Assembly (NCBI GenBank): GCA_947498775.1
Contig: CANMLL010000005.1
Location: 186,001-250,000, forward strand
Length of the DNA stretch: 64,000 bases
From: an uncultured Aquimarina sp.
GTDB lineage: Bacteria; Bacteroidota; Bacteroidia; Flavobacteriales; Flavobacteriaceae
Direction: 5' to 3'
Under the pieces are notes generated by a model that worked only from the letters and a program-made list of their open reading frames with translations, was not told the DNA's origin and ran no database searches. Positions 18,289-29,400 of the stretch are shown in pieces. Position numbers and translations under genes: made by a program. Each line of letters begins with the position of its first letter. The first letter of the stretch is position 1.

Positions 18289-20229
18289 ATGCTTAATCAG
18301 GAACGTGTAGTTATTGAAAATGTGACTCCCGAGTTAAACAACGGAGTTTTTTTTATCAAAAGAGTAATCGGTGAAAAAATTAGTATTACCGCAACTATTA
18401 TTGGGGATGGCCATGACATTATTCAGGCTAGTATATGCTATAAGCATGAAAAAGACCGTGATTGGAATGAAACGAGGATGCAACATACAGAAAACGATTC
18501 CTGGGAAGGCGAATTTAAGGTCGAAAAACAAGGGTACTACACTTATAAAATAAGGGGTTGGGTTGATTATGCTCTCAATTGGCAACATGGAATTATTAGA
18601 AAGATCGACGATGGGCAAAAAGTAACTTCTGAATTACTGGAAGGGCGCGAATATCTTGACACCGTATTACAGGAAGCAGATTCTGAAGAAAAAAAATATA
18701 TTAAAAAGCTTTCTGATCTCTTTAAAGACGAAAGTACATATAAAAAGGCCGTAGCAGGAGCAAAAAGCGATGCACTTCACGACCTGTTTTATAAATACCC
18801 TTCGCGAGGATTAATGACTACTTATAAAGATCTCAAAGTATATGTAGATCGTGAGAGCGCAAGGTTTAGTACGTGGTATGAATTTTTTCCACGAAGCTCT
18901 TCAGAAATAGATGGTAAACATGGAACGTTTAAGGATTGCGAGCGATTGCTTCCTAGAATTGCAGAGATGGGGTTTGATATCTTGTATTTCCCTCCGGTTC
19001 ATCCGATTGGAGAAGTAAATCGTAAAGGAAAAAATAATACCACAGAAACCGACAAAGATGATGTAGGTTCGCCATGGGGAATAGGATCTAAGGAAGGAGG
19101 ACATACTAGTATACATAAAGATTTAGGAACTCTTGAGGATTTTAAGAATCTGGTTGCAAAGGCAAAGAAATTGGGAATCGAAGTCGCTATGGATTATGCA
19201 CTTCAGGCGGCACCCGATCACCCTTGGGTGAATGAACATCCGGAGTTTTTTAAATGGCGCCCCGACGGAACCGTACAATATGCAGAGAATCCACCCAAAA
19301 AATATCAGGATATCCAATCCATATATTTTGATACTACCGAATGGAAACCCATGTGGAAAGAACTTCTTGCAACCGCCATGTTTTGGGTAGAAGAATGCGG
19401 TATACGTGTATTTAGAGTAGATAACCCACATACCAAACCTTTTCATTTTTGGGGATGGTTGATAGCCGAAATAAAAAACAAATATCCAGATGTATTGTTT
19501 TTATCTGAAGCATTCACCAAACCAAAAGTAATGCAACAATTAGCCAAACAAGGTTTTACGCAGTCGTATACTTATTTTACCTGGCGTAACAGCAAACATG
19601 AGCTTATTGAATATATAAATGAATTAACAACAACGGATCAGAAGGAATATTTTCGACCTAACTTCTGGCCTAACACTCCGGATATCAACCCCTATCATCT
19701 TCAGGGAGCTAATGAAGCAATGCATTTAGTAAGATACGCTTTAGCGTCTACATTAAGCTCAAATACAGGTATTTATGGCCCTGTATTTGAACAAATGGTT
19801 TCAAGTGCTATTCCCGGTAAAGAAGAGTATCTCGATAGCGAAAAATACCAGTTACGCCATTGGGACTGGGAAGTAAAAAATAAATTAACCACCATTATCA
19901 CAAGTATCAATCGCATTAGAAAAGAGAATAAAGCGCTTCAGCAAACCAATAATATCAAGTTTTGCAATATTGAAAATGATCAATTAATTGCATTTTACAA
20001 GTACGATGATGATAAGACCAATGAGTTATTGATTATTATAAGCTTAGATCCGTACTATTCCCAACAAGGAAATATTCAACTCCCCCTATATGAACTCGGT
20101 GTGCATGCCGGAGAATCTATCGAAGTGCACGACCTTATTACCAAAATTAGTTATCACTGGGATAACGAGTGGAACTACATAGAACTACATCCTACTTTAC
20201 CTATGCACATTTTTAAAATTAAAAAGTGA
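18289..20229 (+). CDS. glgE: Alpha-1,4-glucan:maltose-1-phosphate maltosyltransferase
   Basis: GlgE extends alpha-glucan two glucose units at a time from maltose-1-phosphate. The family is recognised by the order of an N-terminal beta-sandwich (residues 1-110), the segment YFPPVHPIGEVNRKGKNN (about 240), and VFRVDNPHTKPFHFWGWLI with the nucleophile Asp. Next comes FLSEAFTKPKVMQQLAKQGF with the acid/base Glu, then the GlgE-type QSYTYFTWRNSKHEL and HLVRYALASTLSSN. This arrangement separates it from GlgX and GlgB. The 646 residues are typical. The maltokinase gene follows after 6 bp, which is the expected partner. Confidence 0.95.
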   Translation: MLNQERVVIENVTPELNNGVFFIKRVIGEKISITATIIGDGHDIIQASICYKHEKDRDWNETRMQHTENDSWEGEFKVEKQGYYTYKIRGWVDYALNWQHGIIRKIDDGQKVTSELLEGREYLDTVLQEADSEEKKYIKKLSDLFKDESTYKKAVAGAKSDALHDLFYKYPSRGLMTTYKDLKVYVDRESARFSTWYEFFPRSSSEIDGKHGTFKDCERLLPRIAEMGFDILYFPPVHPIGEVNRKGKNNTTETDKDDVGSPWGIGSKEGGHTSIHKDLGTLEDFKNLVAKAKKLGIEVAMDYALQAAPDHPWVNEHPEFFKWRPDGTVQYAENPPKKYQDIQSIYFDTTEWKPMWKELLATAMFWVEECGIRVFRVDNPHTKPFHFWGWLIAEIKNKYPDVLFLSEAFTKPKVMQQLAKQGFTQSYTYFTWRNSKHELIEYINELTTTDQKEYFRPNFWPNTPDINPYHLQGANEAMHLVRYALASTLSSNTGIYGPVFEQMVSSAIPGKEEYLDSEKYQLRHWDWEVKNKLTTIITSINRIRKENKALQQTNNIKFCNIENDQLIAFYKYDDDKTNELLIIISLDPYYSQQGNIQLPLYELGVHAGESIEVHDLITKISYHWDNEWNYIELHPTLPMHIFKIKK

Positions 20230-20235
20230 TGTAGT

Positions 20236-21867
20236 ATGACAGCAGAAACCAAACCAAAAAAAGATCTAAATGATGAGTATATATACAAATCTGACTGGTC
20301 CGAATTGTTTAAAAACACGCAATTTGTTGAGGAATTGTGTGAGGATATTCTAGAGCCTTATATTATTACCAAACGCTGGTATGGAGGCAAAGCCAGTGCG
20401 CTTAAATATATAGAGTTGATCGATCATTTTAAGATTGAAGATGATAACAACCTATTTTATGGTTTGGTTCTTGAAGTAAATTTTAGGGAAGCTTTTGTAC
20501 AGAATTATTTTGTACCAATTGCGCTGGTAACAGACCAAAATTTTCCTCAAGAAGATATCATTACCAAGATTCAACTTAATGATACGCATGGTTTTTTGGT
20601 AGATGCAACACTATTGGAATCTTTTAGACAACAAATTTTTGAAAAAATCCTTGAAGGGGCCAAAACAAAATACAAAGGTTTAGAATTTAGACGTGGTCGA
20701 GGATGTAAGGATACCAAATATGTTTCTTCACGTTTTCTCGGGGCCGAACAAAGTAATACTTCTATCATTTTTAATGATAAATACATCTTAAAAATTTTTA
20801 GAAGAATCTTTACCGACCAAAATCCCGATTATGAAATCAATAAATACTTAACAGATAAAGGAGTATTCAAAAATACCCCTAAGTATAGTGGTAGTATTAC
20901 ACTACGATTTTCTGATAAAAATGTAATTACACTTGCTTTGATGCAACGATTGGTACCAAATCAAGGTGATGCCTGGGAATATTTTCTCGAACAACTCAAA
21001 GATATTTTTAAAAAACTAAGTGAAATACATCCCGATGTAACCAGGATTGAGCCAATAGGTATGTTTGATAAGATCGATCTAAGTATTATTCCAGAAGAAA
21101 TCATGAACTATTGTCCTATGTCATTCTTTGAAGACATTGATCAATTGGCTTTAAGAACCGCTCAAATGCATGTAGCTTTGGGGTTAGAACGGATAAACAC
21201 ACAATTCACTCCGCAGATTTATAGCAATGACTATTCTGTGTGGTTAAAAAACCGATTGATTTACCAGTTCGAAAACAGGGTGAACTTAGTTGAAAACAAT
21301 CTTCATAAATTAGAAGGACTTCGTCTCGAATTAGCACACGAATTCCTTGATAAAAAGAAAGAAATTCGTAAACGATTACTTGATTTTGACGAAAGTAAGC
21401 TAAAAGGGGAGCGTATACGTATTCATGGGGATTATCATCTGGGGCAGGTATTAGTAAGTGATCATGATTTTTACATCATTGATTTTGAAGGAGAACCAGA
21501 AAGCACTATTAGGGATCGTAAGGTGAAGCAACCCCCACTTAAAGATGTTGCGGGGATATTTAGGTCCTTTAACTATGCTGTATATTCTACAATTTTTAAT
21601 AATATAGAGGATTTTCAATATACCAAAGAAGAATTGTTTCATTTTGCAGAAGTCTTGTATAGTTATATGGTTGCTGTTTTTCTTAGAAGATATATAAAAT
21701 ATGTACAATCACATAACCTAAGTATTGGATACAAAAAAGAAATAAAGTTTGTCCTCAATTATTGCCTGTTGGAAAAAGCAGTATACGAATTAGGATATGA
21801 ACTGAATAGTAGACCCAGATGGGCGGTAATCCCCTTAAAAGGAATTTCAAAAATTATTAATAGCTAA
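20236..21867 (+). CDS. mak: Maltokinase (Mak/Pep2-like)
   Basis: Phosphorylates maltose to maltose-1-phosphate, the donor for GlgE. The kinase-like fold is seen in the N-lobe (ITKRWYGGKASALKYIEL, where RWYGGK is typical of the family), in FNDKYILKIFRRIFT, and in the catalytic loop IRIHGDYHLGQVLVSDHDFY with the Asp-His-Gln pattern. The metal-binding FYIIDFEGEPESTIRDRKVK comes next, and then KDVAGIFRSFNYA. These are strong markers. Length 543 is usual. It lies 6 bp after glgE and 9 bp before glgB, so the three form one operon. Trehalose synthase (TreS), often fused to or beside this enzyme, is missing here. Confidence 0.93.
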   Translation: MTAETKPKKDLNDEYIYKSDWSELFKNTQFVEELCEDILEPYIITKRWYGGKASALKYIELIDHFKIEDDNNLFYGLVLEVNFREAFVQNYFVPIALVTDQNFPQEDIITKIQLNDTHGFLVDATLLESFRQQIFEKILEGAKTKYKGLEFRRGRGCKDTKYVSSRFLGAEQSNTSIIFNDKYILKIFRRIFTDQNPDYEINKYLTDKGVFKNTPKYSGSITLRFSDKNVITLALMQRLVPNQGDAWEYFLEQLKDIFKKLSEIHPDVTRIEPIGMFDKIDLSIIPEEIMNYCPMSFFEDIDQLALRTAQMHVALGLERINTQFTPQIYSNDYSVWLKNRLIYQFENRVNLVENNLHKLEGLRLELAHEFLDKKKEIRKRLLDFDESKLKGERIRIHGDYHLGQVLVSDHDFYIIDFEGEPESTIRDRKVKQPPLKDVAGIFRSFNYAVYSTIFNNIEDFQYTKEELFHFAEVLYSYMVAVFLRRYIKYVQSHNLSIGYKKEIKFVLNYCLLEKAVYELGYELNSRPRWAVIPLKGISKIINS

Positions 21868-21876
21868 ACCCAAAAT

Positions 21877-23787
21877 ATGAGTAAAGTAATTGCACACAGT
21901 TTCTTTTCAGAATTTGATATCAATCTTTTTAAGGCTGGTAAACATTATCGGTTATATGAAAAGTTTGGATCCCATGTTACAACTGTAGACGGAGAAGAAG
22001 GTACTTATTTTGCGGTTTGGGCTCCTTCTGCAAAATCAATTTCGGTTATTGGAGATTTTAATTTTTGGGTCGAAGGAGAACACCAACTAAATGTGCGATG
22101 GGACGAATCTGGTATCTGGGAAGGCTTTATTCCTGGAGCAGGAAAAGGAAGTGTATACAAATACAAAATACAATCACATCATAATGATATAAAGACCGAA
22201 AAAGCAGATCCGTATGCACGACGTTGCGAACATCCACCAAAAACAGCATCTGTAGTTTGGGATGACACCTATACTTGGAATGATGCCAAATGGATGAAAA
22301 AACGGAAAAAACATAATGCCATAAATGCTCCTTTTTCAGTATACGAAGTGCATCTGGGTTCATGGAAAAAAAGAGTAGAAGAGAATCGATCCCTATCATA
22401 TACAGAACTAGCAGACGAATTGGTTGCTTATGTAAAAGAAATGCAGTTTACTCATGTAGAATTGATGCCTATTATGGAATATCCATACGATCCCTCCTGG
22501 GGATATCAACTTACAGGGTATTTTGCACCGACTTCTCGTTTTGGATACCCCGAGGAATTCAAACTACTGGTAGACGCATTGCACCAAAACGATATAGGGA
22601 TTATCCTGGATTGGGTACCATCACATTTCCCTGAAGATGCTCATGGATTAGGGTTTTTTGACGGTACATGCTTATACGAACACCCAGACAAAAAGAAAGG
22701 ATACCATCCTGATTGGAAAAGCCTGATTTTTAATTACGGAAGAAATGAAGTAAAAAGCTTTTTAATAAGTAATGCTATATTTTGGTTAGATCAATACCAC
22801 GCCGATGGATTGCGTGTGGATGCAGTGGCTTCGATGCTTTTTCTGGATTACTCTCGAGAAGATGGTGAATGGGAACCTAATATGTTTGGAGGTAGAGAAA
22901 ATCTTGAGGCTATTACGTTTATGAAAGAATTAAATGAAGAAGTGTATGCTAGTTTTCCCGATGTACAAACAATAGCTGAAGAATCTACTTCGTTTCCCAT
23001 GGTGTCAAAACCTACATTTTTGGGTGGACTAGGTTTTGGAATGAAATGGATGATGGGCTGGATGCATGATACATTACAGTATATATCCAAAGAACCTATT
23101 TATCGCAAGCATCATCAAAACGATCTTACGTTTAGTATGACGTATGCGTTTACCGAAAATTTTATGTTACCGCTATCCCATGACGAAGTGGTATATGGCA
23201 AACGAAGTATTATGGGAAGAATGCCGGGTGATGAGTGGCAGCAATTTGCAAATCTGCGATTACTTTATAGTTATATGTTTACCCATCCAGGAACCATCCT
23301 ATTGTTTATGGGGTCAGAGTTCGGGCAGCGCGAAGAGTGGAATTTTCAACAAAGTCTGGATTGGCATTTGCTTGAACATAATTATCACAAAGGAATCAAA
23401 AATCTAATTACAGATCTTAACAAACTATATAAGAAGAACCCAGCTTTATATGAACAACAATTTAGTGCTGCAGGTTTTGAATGGATTAGCTATGATGACC
23501 ATGAGAATTCTGTAATCACTTATATACGTAAGGGCGCTAAAGAAGAGAATCCTTTGATTATCGCCTGTAATTTTACACCTATACCCCGAACAGAGTACCG
23601 CATCGGATTACCTAATGGCAGAAAATTGATGCAAATATTTAATAGTGATGACGAGAAATACGGAGGTAGTGGTCTTTCTAATCAAAAAGAAATTAACATA
23701 GATGATTATAACTGGAACAATCGTTCCAATTCAGCAGAAATTGCAATTCCACCTCTAGGGGCAGTTGTCTTTAAAATTGAGGAATGA
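21877..23787 (+). CDS. glgB: 1,4-alpha-glucan branching enzyme, GH13
   Basis: Adds alpha-1,6 branches to glycogen. A CBM48 domain (EGTYFAVWAPSAKSISVIGD) covers roughly residues 40-140. The GH13 barrel follows: YEVHLGSWKKR, then WGYQLTGYFAPTSRFG, DWVPSHFPED, GLRVDAVASMLFLDYSRE with the catalytic Asp, QTIAEESTSFP with the Glu, and LPLSHDEVVYGKRS with the third acid. GSEFGQREEWNF lies near the end of the barrel. All motifs are intact and the 636-residue length is normal. It is the last gene of the glgE-mak-glgB operon. Confidence 0.97.
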   Translation: MSKVIAHSFFSEFDINLFKAGKHYRLYEKFGSHVTTVDGEEGTYFAVWAPSAKSISVIGDFNFWVEGEHQLNVRWDESGIWEGFIPGAGKGSVYKYKIQSHHNDIKTEKADPYARRCEHPPKTASVVWDDTYTWNDAKWMKKRKKHNAINAPFSVYEVHLGSWKKRVEENRSLSYTELADELVAYVKEMQFTHVELMPIMEYPYDPSWGYQLTGYFAPTSRFGYPEEFKLLVDALHQNDIGIILDWVPSHFPEDAHGLGFFDGTCLYEHPDKKKGYHPDWKSLIFNYGRNEVKSFLISNAIFWLDQYHADGLRVDAVASMLFLDYSREDGEWEPNMFGGRENLEAITFMKELNEEVYASFPDVQTIAEESTSFPMVSKPTFLGGLGFGMKWMMGWMHDTLQYISKEPIYRKHHQNDLTFSMTYAFTENFMLPLSHDEVVYGKRSIMGRMPGDEWQQFANLRLLYSYMFTHPGTILLFMGSEFGQREEWNFQQSLDWHLLEHNYHKGIKNLITDLNKLYKKNPALYEQQFSAAGFEWISYDDHENSVITYIRKGAKEENPLIIACNFTPIPRTEYRIGLPNGRKLMQIFNSDDEKYGGSGLSNQKEINIDDYNWNNRSNSAEIAIPPLGAVVFKIEE

Positions 23788-23881
23788 TTAACACCTAATC
23801 TTCTCAAAATAAGCCAATAATCTAGTGTTAAATAGGTTTTGATTTATGGACAATTAAACAATTGTTAATTGATTGTCATCT

Positions 23882-23893
23882 CAAACGTTTTCG
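23882..23893. promoter_or_regulatory. Possible LacI-family operator upstream of GH31 gene
   Basis: CAAACGTTTTCG is an imperfect palindrome around AACGTT, about 100 bp before the alpha-glucosidase start and similar to the site at 18148. Suggestive only. Confidence 0.3.
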
Positions 23894-23990
23894 TAATTTT
23901 TTCTTAATAAATAGTAATAAAAATGGTTTCTAAATTCGTTAAGATATCGTTCTTTTACAATCCCAAGTCCTAAATGAAAACGAAAGAAAT

Positions 23991-26393
23991 ATGATTACAA
24001 ATACAGAACTAGAGCAAAAAGGAAATCTGTTTCCGGGTAAAATCACTTCCTTTTCTCAGAATGTAGATAAAATAAACTTCATAACAGAAAACGGTGTTAT
24101 TCTTCAGGTTACTATAATTCGTGGTAGTGTGATCCGTTTTAGATATGCTACCGATAATAATTTTGAAAAGGATTTCTCTTATGCAATTAGCGAAGATGGC
24201 GCAAGAGGGTATAGCAAATTAGAAGTCGAAGAACATGCTAAACATTATTCCATTTTAACATCAAGAGTAGAAATTATAATAGGAAAAAACGACCTTAATA
24301 CTGCTATTTATGATTTACATGGAAATGTAATCTGCAAGGACGATTGGGGGTTTCACTGGGAACAGAGCTATGAATACGGTGGAAATATTGTTAAGATGAG
24401 TAAATCTGCTCCTCAAGGAGAATGTTACTACGGCCTTGGTGATAAACCAATGCACCTTAACCTTAAGGGAAAACGTATCGAAAATTGGGCAACAGATCAA
24501 TATGCTTTTGGGAAGGACCAAGACCCTTTGTACAAAAGTGTTCCGTTTTATATAGGAATGTATGAAGAAAGAGCCTACGGGATCTTTTTTGACAATACTT
24601 TTAGAACATTTTTTGATTTTTGTAATGAACGTCGTAATGTAACAAGTTTTTGGGCTCAAGGAGGGGAGATGAATTATTATTTCTTCTATGGTCCCAACAT
24701 GCAAGATGTTATTACTAGATATACAGACCTAACGGGGAAACCAGAATTACCGCCCTTATGGGCCTTAGGATATCACCAATGTAAATGGAGCTATTATCCC
24801 GAAAGTAAAGTAAAAGAAGTTACAAGCAAGTTTAGAGAACTTCAAATACCGTGTGACGCGATTTACCTGGATATCGATTATATGGAAGGTTTCAGATGTT
24901 TCACCTGGAGCAAAGAGTATTTTCCAGAGCCAAAGCGTATGGTAGCCGAATTGGCTGAGGACGGGTTCAAAACTGTGGTCATTATTGACCCTGGGATCAA
25001 AATAGATGACGATTATTGGGTGTATCAAGAGGCTATTGATAAGGATTATTTTTGTAAGCGAGCTGATGGCCCCTATATGCGTGGAAAAGTATGGCCTGGA
25101 GAATGTTTTTTCCCAGATTTTACTAATCCTGAAGTACGCGAATGGTGGTCTGGATTATTTAAAGAGATTATCGATGAAATAGGAGTAAAGGGAGTATGGA
25201 ATGATATGAACGAACCTGCCGTAATGGAAGTGCCTGGTAAAACATTCCCAGACGATGTTCGTCATAATTATGATGGTAATCCTTGTAGTCACAGAAAGGC
25301 CCATAATATTTACGGTACGCAAATGGCCAGAGCTACATACGAAGGTGTAAAACGTTTTGCTTATCCTAAACGTCCGTTCATTATCACCAGATCGGCATAT
25401 TCTGGAGCACAGCGTTATACTTCGTCATGGACCGGAGATAATGTAGCTACCTGGGAACACTTATGGATTGCTAATATACAAGCTCAGCGAATGAGTATGA
25501 GCGGTATGTCTTTTACCGGAAGTGATATCGGGGGATTTGCAGAACATCCAACCGGAGAATTGTATGCAAGATGGATTCAACTTGGCGTTTTTCATCCGTT
25601 CTGTAGAACACACTCTTCTGGCGACCATGGCAATCAAGAACCATGGACTTTTGGTGATGAAGTAGTCGACGTGACCCGTAAGTTCGTAGAACTGCGCTAT
25701 CAATTATTACCATATCTATACACCATGTTTTGGGAATATGCCGAGGATGGAATTCCGATGTTAAAACCATTGGTATTATTTGATCAAACAGATCCTCAGA
25801 CCCATTATAGAACAGATGAATTTGTATTTGGAAACCAAATTTTGGTTTGCCCGATACAGGAACCAAATGCAAAAGGAAGAAGAATGTATATTCCACGAGG
25901 TAATTGGTATAATTATTGGACACGTGAGTATGTAAAAGGAGGAATGGAGCAATGGGTAGATGCAGATCTTGATATAATACCTTTATTTGTAAAAGAAGGT
26001 GCTATAATTCCTAAATATCCAATCCAACAATACGTTGGAGAAAAGAAAATAGAAGAATTAAAACTTGAAGTGTACTATAAAGAAGGAAATAAAGAGGTTT
26101 CCAAAGTATACGAAGATGCTCAAGACGGTTATGATTATGCCAAAGGAAGGTATAGTTTAAGAAGTTTTTCTTTTACAGGAAAGAAAAATGAAATCATTAT
26201 TCAGCAACACAAAAATGGAAGCTATATTACTGAGTATGATAACATGAAAATTGAGTTAATTGGTTTGCCTTTCAACATAAAAGAAATAGAAATAGATAAT
26301 GTAACCGTTTCTTTAGAAAGTGTAAAGTTTGATAAAAACGAGAATTCATTAGTGGTTCCTAAGGATTTTGCAGAACTTCATATTGTAGCTTAA
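23991..26393 (+). CDS. Alpha-glucosidase, GH31
   Basis: Releases glucose from the non-reducing end of alpha-glucans or maltodextrins. The GH31 catalytic region is clear: IDYMEGFRCFTWSKEYFP, the nucleophile region GVWNDMNEPAVME (Asp), the acid/base region YTSSWTGDNVATWEHL (Asp), MSFTGSDIGGFAEHPTGEL and FCRTHSSGDHGNQEPW. An N-terminal beta-sandwich (1-250) and a C-terminal sandwich (from about 640) flank the barrel. No signal peptide is visible, so it is probably cytosolic and would recycle the glucan made by the neighbouring glg genes. It is separated from glgB by 203 bp holding a possible operator, and ends at a strong bidirectional terminator. Confidence 0.95.
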   Translation: MITNTELEQKGNLFPGKITSFSQNVDKINFITENGVILQVTIIRGSVIRFRYATDNNFEKDFSYAISEDGARGYSKLEVEEHAKHYSILTSRVEIIIGKNDLNTAIYDLHGNVICKDDWGFHWEQSYEYGGNIVKMSKSAPQGECYYGLGDKPMHLNLKGKRIENWATDQYAFGKDQDPLYKSVPFYIGMYEERAYGIFFDNTFRTFFDFCNERRNVTSFWAQGGEMNYYFFYGPNMQDVITRYTDLTGKPELPPLWALGYHQCKWSYYPESKVKEVTSKFRELQIPCDAIYLDIDYMEGFRCFTWSKEYFPEPKRMVAELAEDGFKTVVIIDPGIKIDDDYWVYQEAIDKDYFCKRADGPYMRGKVWPGECFFPDFTNPEVREWWSGLFKEIIDEIGVKGVWNDMNEPAVMEVPGKTFPDDVRHNYDGNPCSHRKAHNIYGTQMARATYEGVKRFAYPKRPFIITRSAYSGAQRYTSSWTGDNVATWEHLWIANIQAQRMSMSGMSFTGSDIGGFAEHPTGELYARWIQLGVFHPFCRTHSSGDHGNQEPWTFGDEVVDVTRKFVELRYQLLPYLYTMFWEYAEDGIPMLKPLVLFDQTDPQTHYRTDEFVFGNQILVCPIQEPNAKGRRMYIPRGNWYNYWTREYVKGGMEQWVDADLDIIPLFVKEGAIIPKYPIQQYVGEKKIEELKLEVYYKEGNKEVSKVYEDAQDGYDYAKGRYSLRSFSFTGKKNEIIIQQHKNGSYITEYDNMKIELIGLPFNIKEIEIDNVTVSLESVKFDKNENSLVVPKDFAELHIVA

Positions 26394-26406
26394 CGATTTA
26401 TTTTAT

Positions 26407-26438
26407 ACCCTCGTCTCTATAAAACGAGGGTTTTTTTT
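26407..26438. terminator. Rho-independent terminator shared by convergent genes
   Basis: CCCTCGT (26408-26414) pairs with ACGAGGG (26424-26430) across a 9-nt loop and is followed by TTTTTTTT. It ends the GH31 transcript; the stop codon of the opposite-strand ATPase gene lies just inside it. Confidence 0.85.
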
Positions 26439-29400
26439 ATAATTTGTAGTTGATATCGATATCCATTTTCATTACTCTTTTCTGGATTTCTTTATCAAAT
26501 TTTCTAAAGTCCCATTTTTTAATATTCCCTTCCTTGTCCCCAGAAATTATGTATTTACCATCACTTGAAAAAGTAGCAGCCTTTATCGGATAATTGTGTC
26601 TAATCACACTAGGTATCTGAACAAATTTGTTACCTTTTTTCCGATAGATTTGGACCGTGTTGTCACTACTGGCAGTTAACAACAAACTGTCTTTATAAAA
26701 TGCTACATCTTCAATATCTCCTGTATGAGACGCCATAGTCTGCAAAAGATTGTAGGTATTTGATTTTTCATCCAATTTCCAAATTCTTGCCTTATTATCC
26801 ATGCTTCCAGAAACAATATGGTCGCTGTTTGAAGAAAATTCTACCCTAGTGATTTTATCTTTATGTGGTGTCCATATCGTATCTGTTTGTAGGTTTTCAG
26901 TATTATACAGATAGATGTTGTTTTGAGCAGCTACCACTAACTTGTCTCTTGGTTTACTGAATGATAGTGCGTTAATACTATCTTTTGGAGGTAGAAGTAC
27001 AGATTTATTTGTCTCGTTCATGAGCCTACTTCTTGGTTCTATAATGTTTCCTTTTACAATGCGTCCTTTCGCATTCCTGGTTTTTGCGTTTTTTTGTTTC
27101 GTTAGGTTAATTTCTTCTAGATTGGTATTCAAAAATCTAATACTATCGCTTTGATGATTGAAAGTGACTTTGATAATCGTATCATTATAATATGTTATTT
27201 TCGAAATTTCATTTTGAAGATTTTTATGCTTTATTGAAATAGGTTTTATGTTCCATATTTTTATGGTTTGATCTGAACTGCTTGTAATAATATAGTCTTC
27301 ATCTTTATTTACGAATGAAACGTTTTGAATAGGTTTACTATGGCCGATAAATTGTTTTAGCAAAATATTGTCTCGACTCCAAAGATTGGCTCCATTATCA
27401 CTGCTTCCTACCAACATTTGTCCTTTACTATTAATATCGATTGTATTTATGTGCTCATCGTGAATAAAGTTGTCATATGCCCTTATAGCGTCGGGATCAA
27501 ATACTTTTATTCTACCTTTTAATCCTAATAGAATTGAATCCCGACTTTTTATTTTGAATGTATGTATGCTATCTTCAGGAGATAGCCTTAAAGCATTTTT
27601 GTAATAATAGTGTTTCAGTGAAGAGCTATTACTAAAATGTAAACCATTACTACCATACAAGACGAGGTAATTATTCCTATTACTCTTAAAAGTCCTTATT
27701 TTTCTGATCTTTCCATCAAGTTTTTGTATCGTTTGTATTTTGTGATTATTATTTGTTACATCGATATTTAACTTTTTGATTACGTCATCAATTCCTAAAA
27801 TAAAAGAATAATCCCTTTGGTGTTCGATATCTACTGATGATCTTCCTGTAACAGAAAAGTCTTTAAAATTTGATTTGAAATTACCGTTTCTATCAAGTAA
27901 TTTAAATTTCAGACTGTCCTTCTGAAAAACCTTTTGTGCGATCAAAATATTTAAATCACCTTCTGGATCTTGGAAAGGTTCAAAGGCAATTACATTTTGT
28001 TGTGTAAAAATCTCTTTACTGGTGGCATTTTTCTTTTTATACTCTAATTCATTTAATATTAATGTATTTGATTTGGTCAAAGAAAAAACATAGAGTATAG
28101 AATCATTAGTGAAAGATCTACGTGTTTTGGTTGATACAATGGTATTGTCACCAGACAGTTGTATCCTGGTATGGTAAAAAGGAGTTCTTTTATAATCCTT
28201 ATACAAGTCATTTTTGAAGTCTAAAAGAAGATTAAACGTAGAATCAGCTTGTGGAGATTTATCATTCTGCCATAATATTTTCTCGCATGTCCAAATATAA
28301 TTATATGACTTGGTTTTATCCACGTTATAATCCCTTAATGCATAGCCGATTCCTTTATGAATTTTAATAGATAATTCATTAATTTTAAGCTCATCGAATA
28401 ATTGTTTGTTCAGCGAATTGGATTTGTTATTTTGAAGATATAATGCTCCAGATAATCCAAGTAGACAGGTGATAATGAAAGGATAATAGAAATACAGCCT
28501 AAGTCTTCGTTTCAATCTCTTTTTCTCACGTTCTTCTTTTTCACTTTCTTCAATACTCGCCTCAAAAAATTGTCGCTTTCGTTCTAATCGCTCTTCATTA
28601 TCATCATCTATGATATAATCGAGAGATTGTTTCATACGACTTACTTGTTGAGCCGAAAGTAAGTCTCCTTTTTGCTTTGTATCATCGTAGATATCAAATG
28701 AAGAAATAAAATCTCTCTTAATTAAAGATCTAAAATCATCCTCGGTTCTTAGGTTTCCGATAATTTTTGCAATGATATCATGGCTTAACTCTACATAGTC
28801 TTCTCCTATTTTTTTGTCACTGCTTAAATGAAGAATTCCTTTTTGTTTTAATTCATAAATGATCTCAGAGATCGTTGAATTATACTCGTTATCATTCACA
28901 TTTCCCCAAATATCCGTTTCTATTTTGTCAAGTAATTTACGATCATTGATAACATAATAATCATCTTTTTCGACCCTAACAGGAATGCGTTTTTTGAGGT
29001 CATCTTTAGTTTTAAAATGCCTTAGGAATTTAATTACACTATCTCTATGCTGTACTCTATTATTAAGTTTGTTGCTAGTATTACGTATAATCTTATTATT
29101 AACTTCTCGAATGTAATTTTCCAGAACCTGTTCAATAGAACCAAATTCTTTTATTTCATCCTCTTTAAATTCTAGGGGTAAATATTCGTCTTGAGAAGGA
29201 GTTTCGCCATATGTTCTGCTGTAATCTACTTTATAGATACTATCAAGATACACTTGAAGAAAAGGAAGGTGATAACTTGTGTCTTCGTTGTCTTTAATCT
29301 TGATTTGATCCAAAATGAGCTCTATCCTCTTTTGTTTTTCGGCATCTGGAAGCTCTTCTTTGGTAATAGCACTGAACTGATTAATATTAAACTCTTTGAA

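Noticed and set aside
18289..20229. Glycogen debranching enzyme GlgX
   Set aside because: The HPIGEVNRKGKNN segment, the QSYTYFTWRNSKHEL motif and the maltokinase neighbour point to GlgE.
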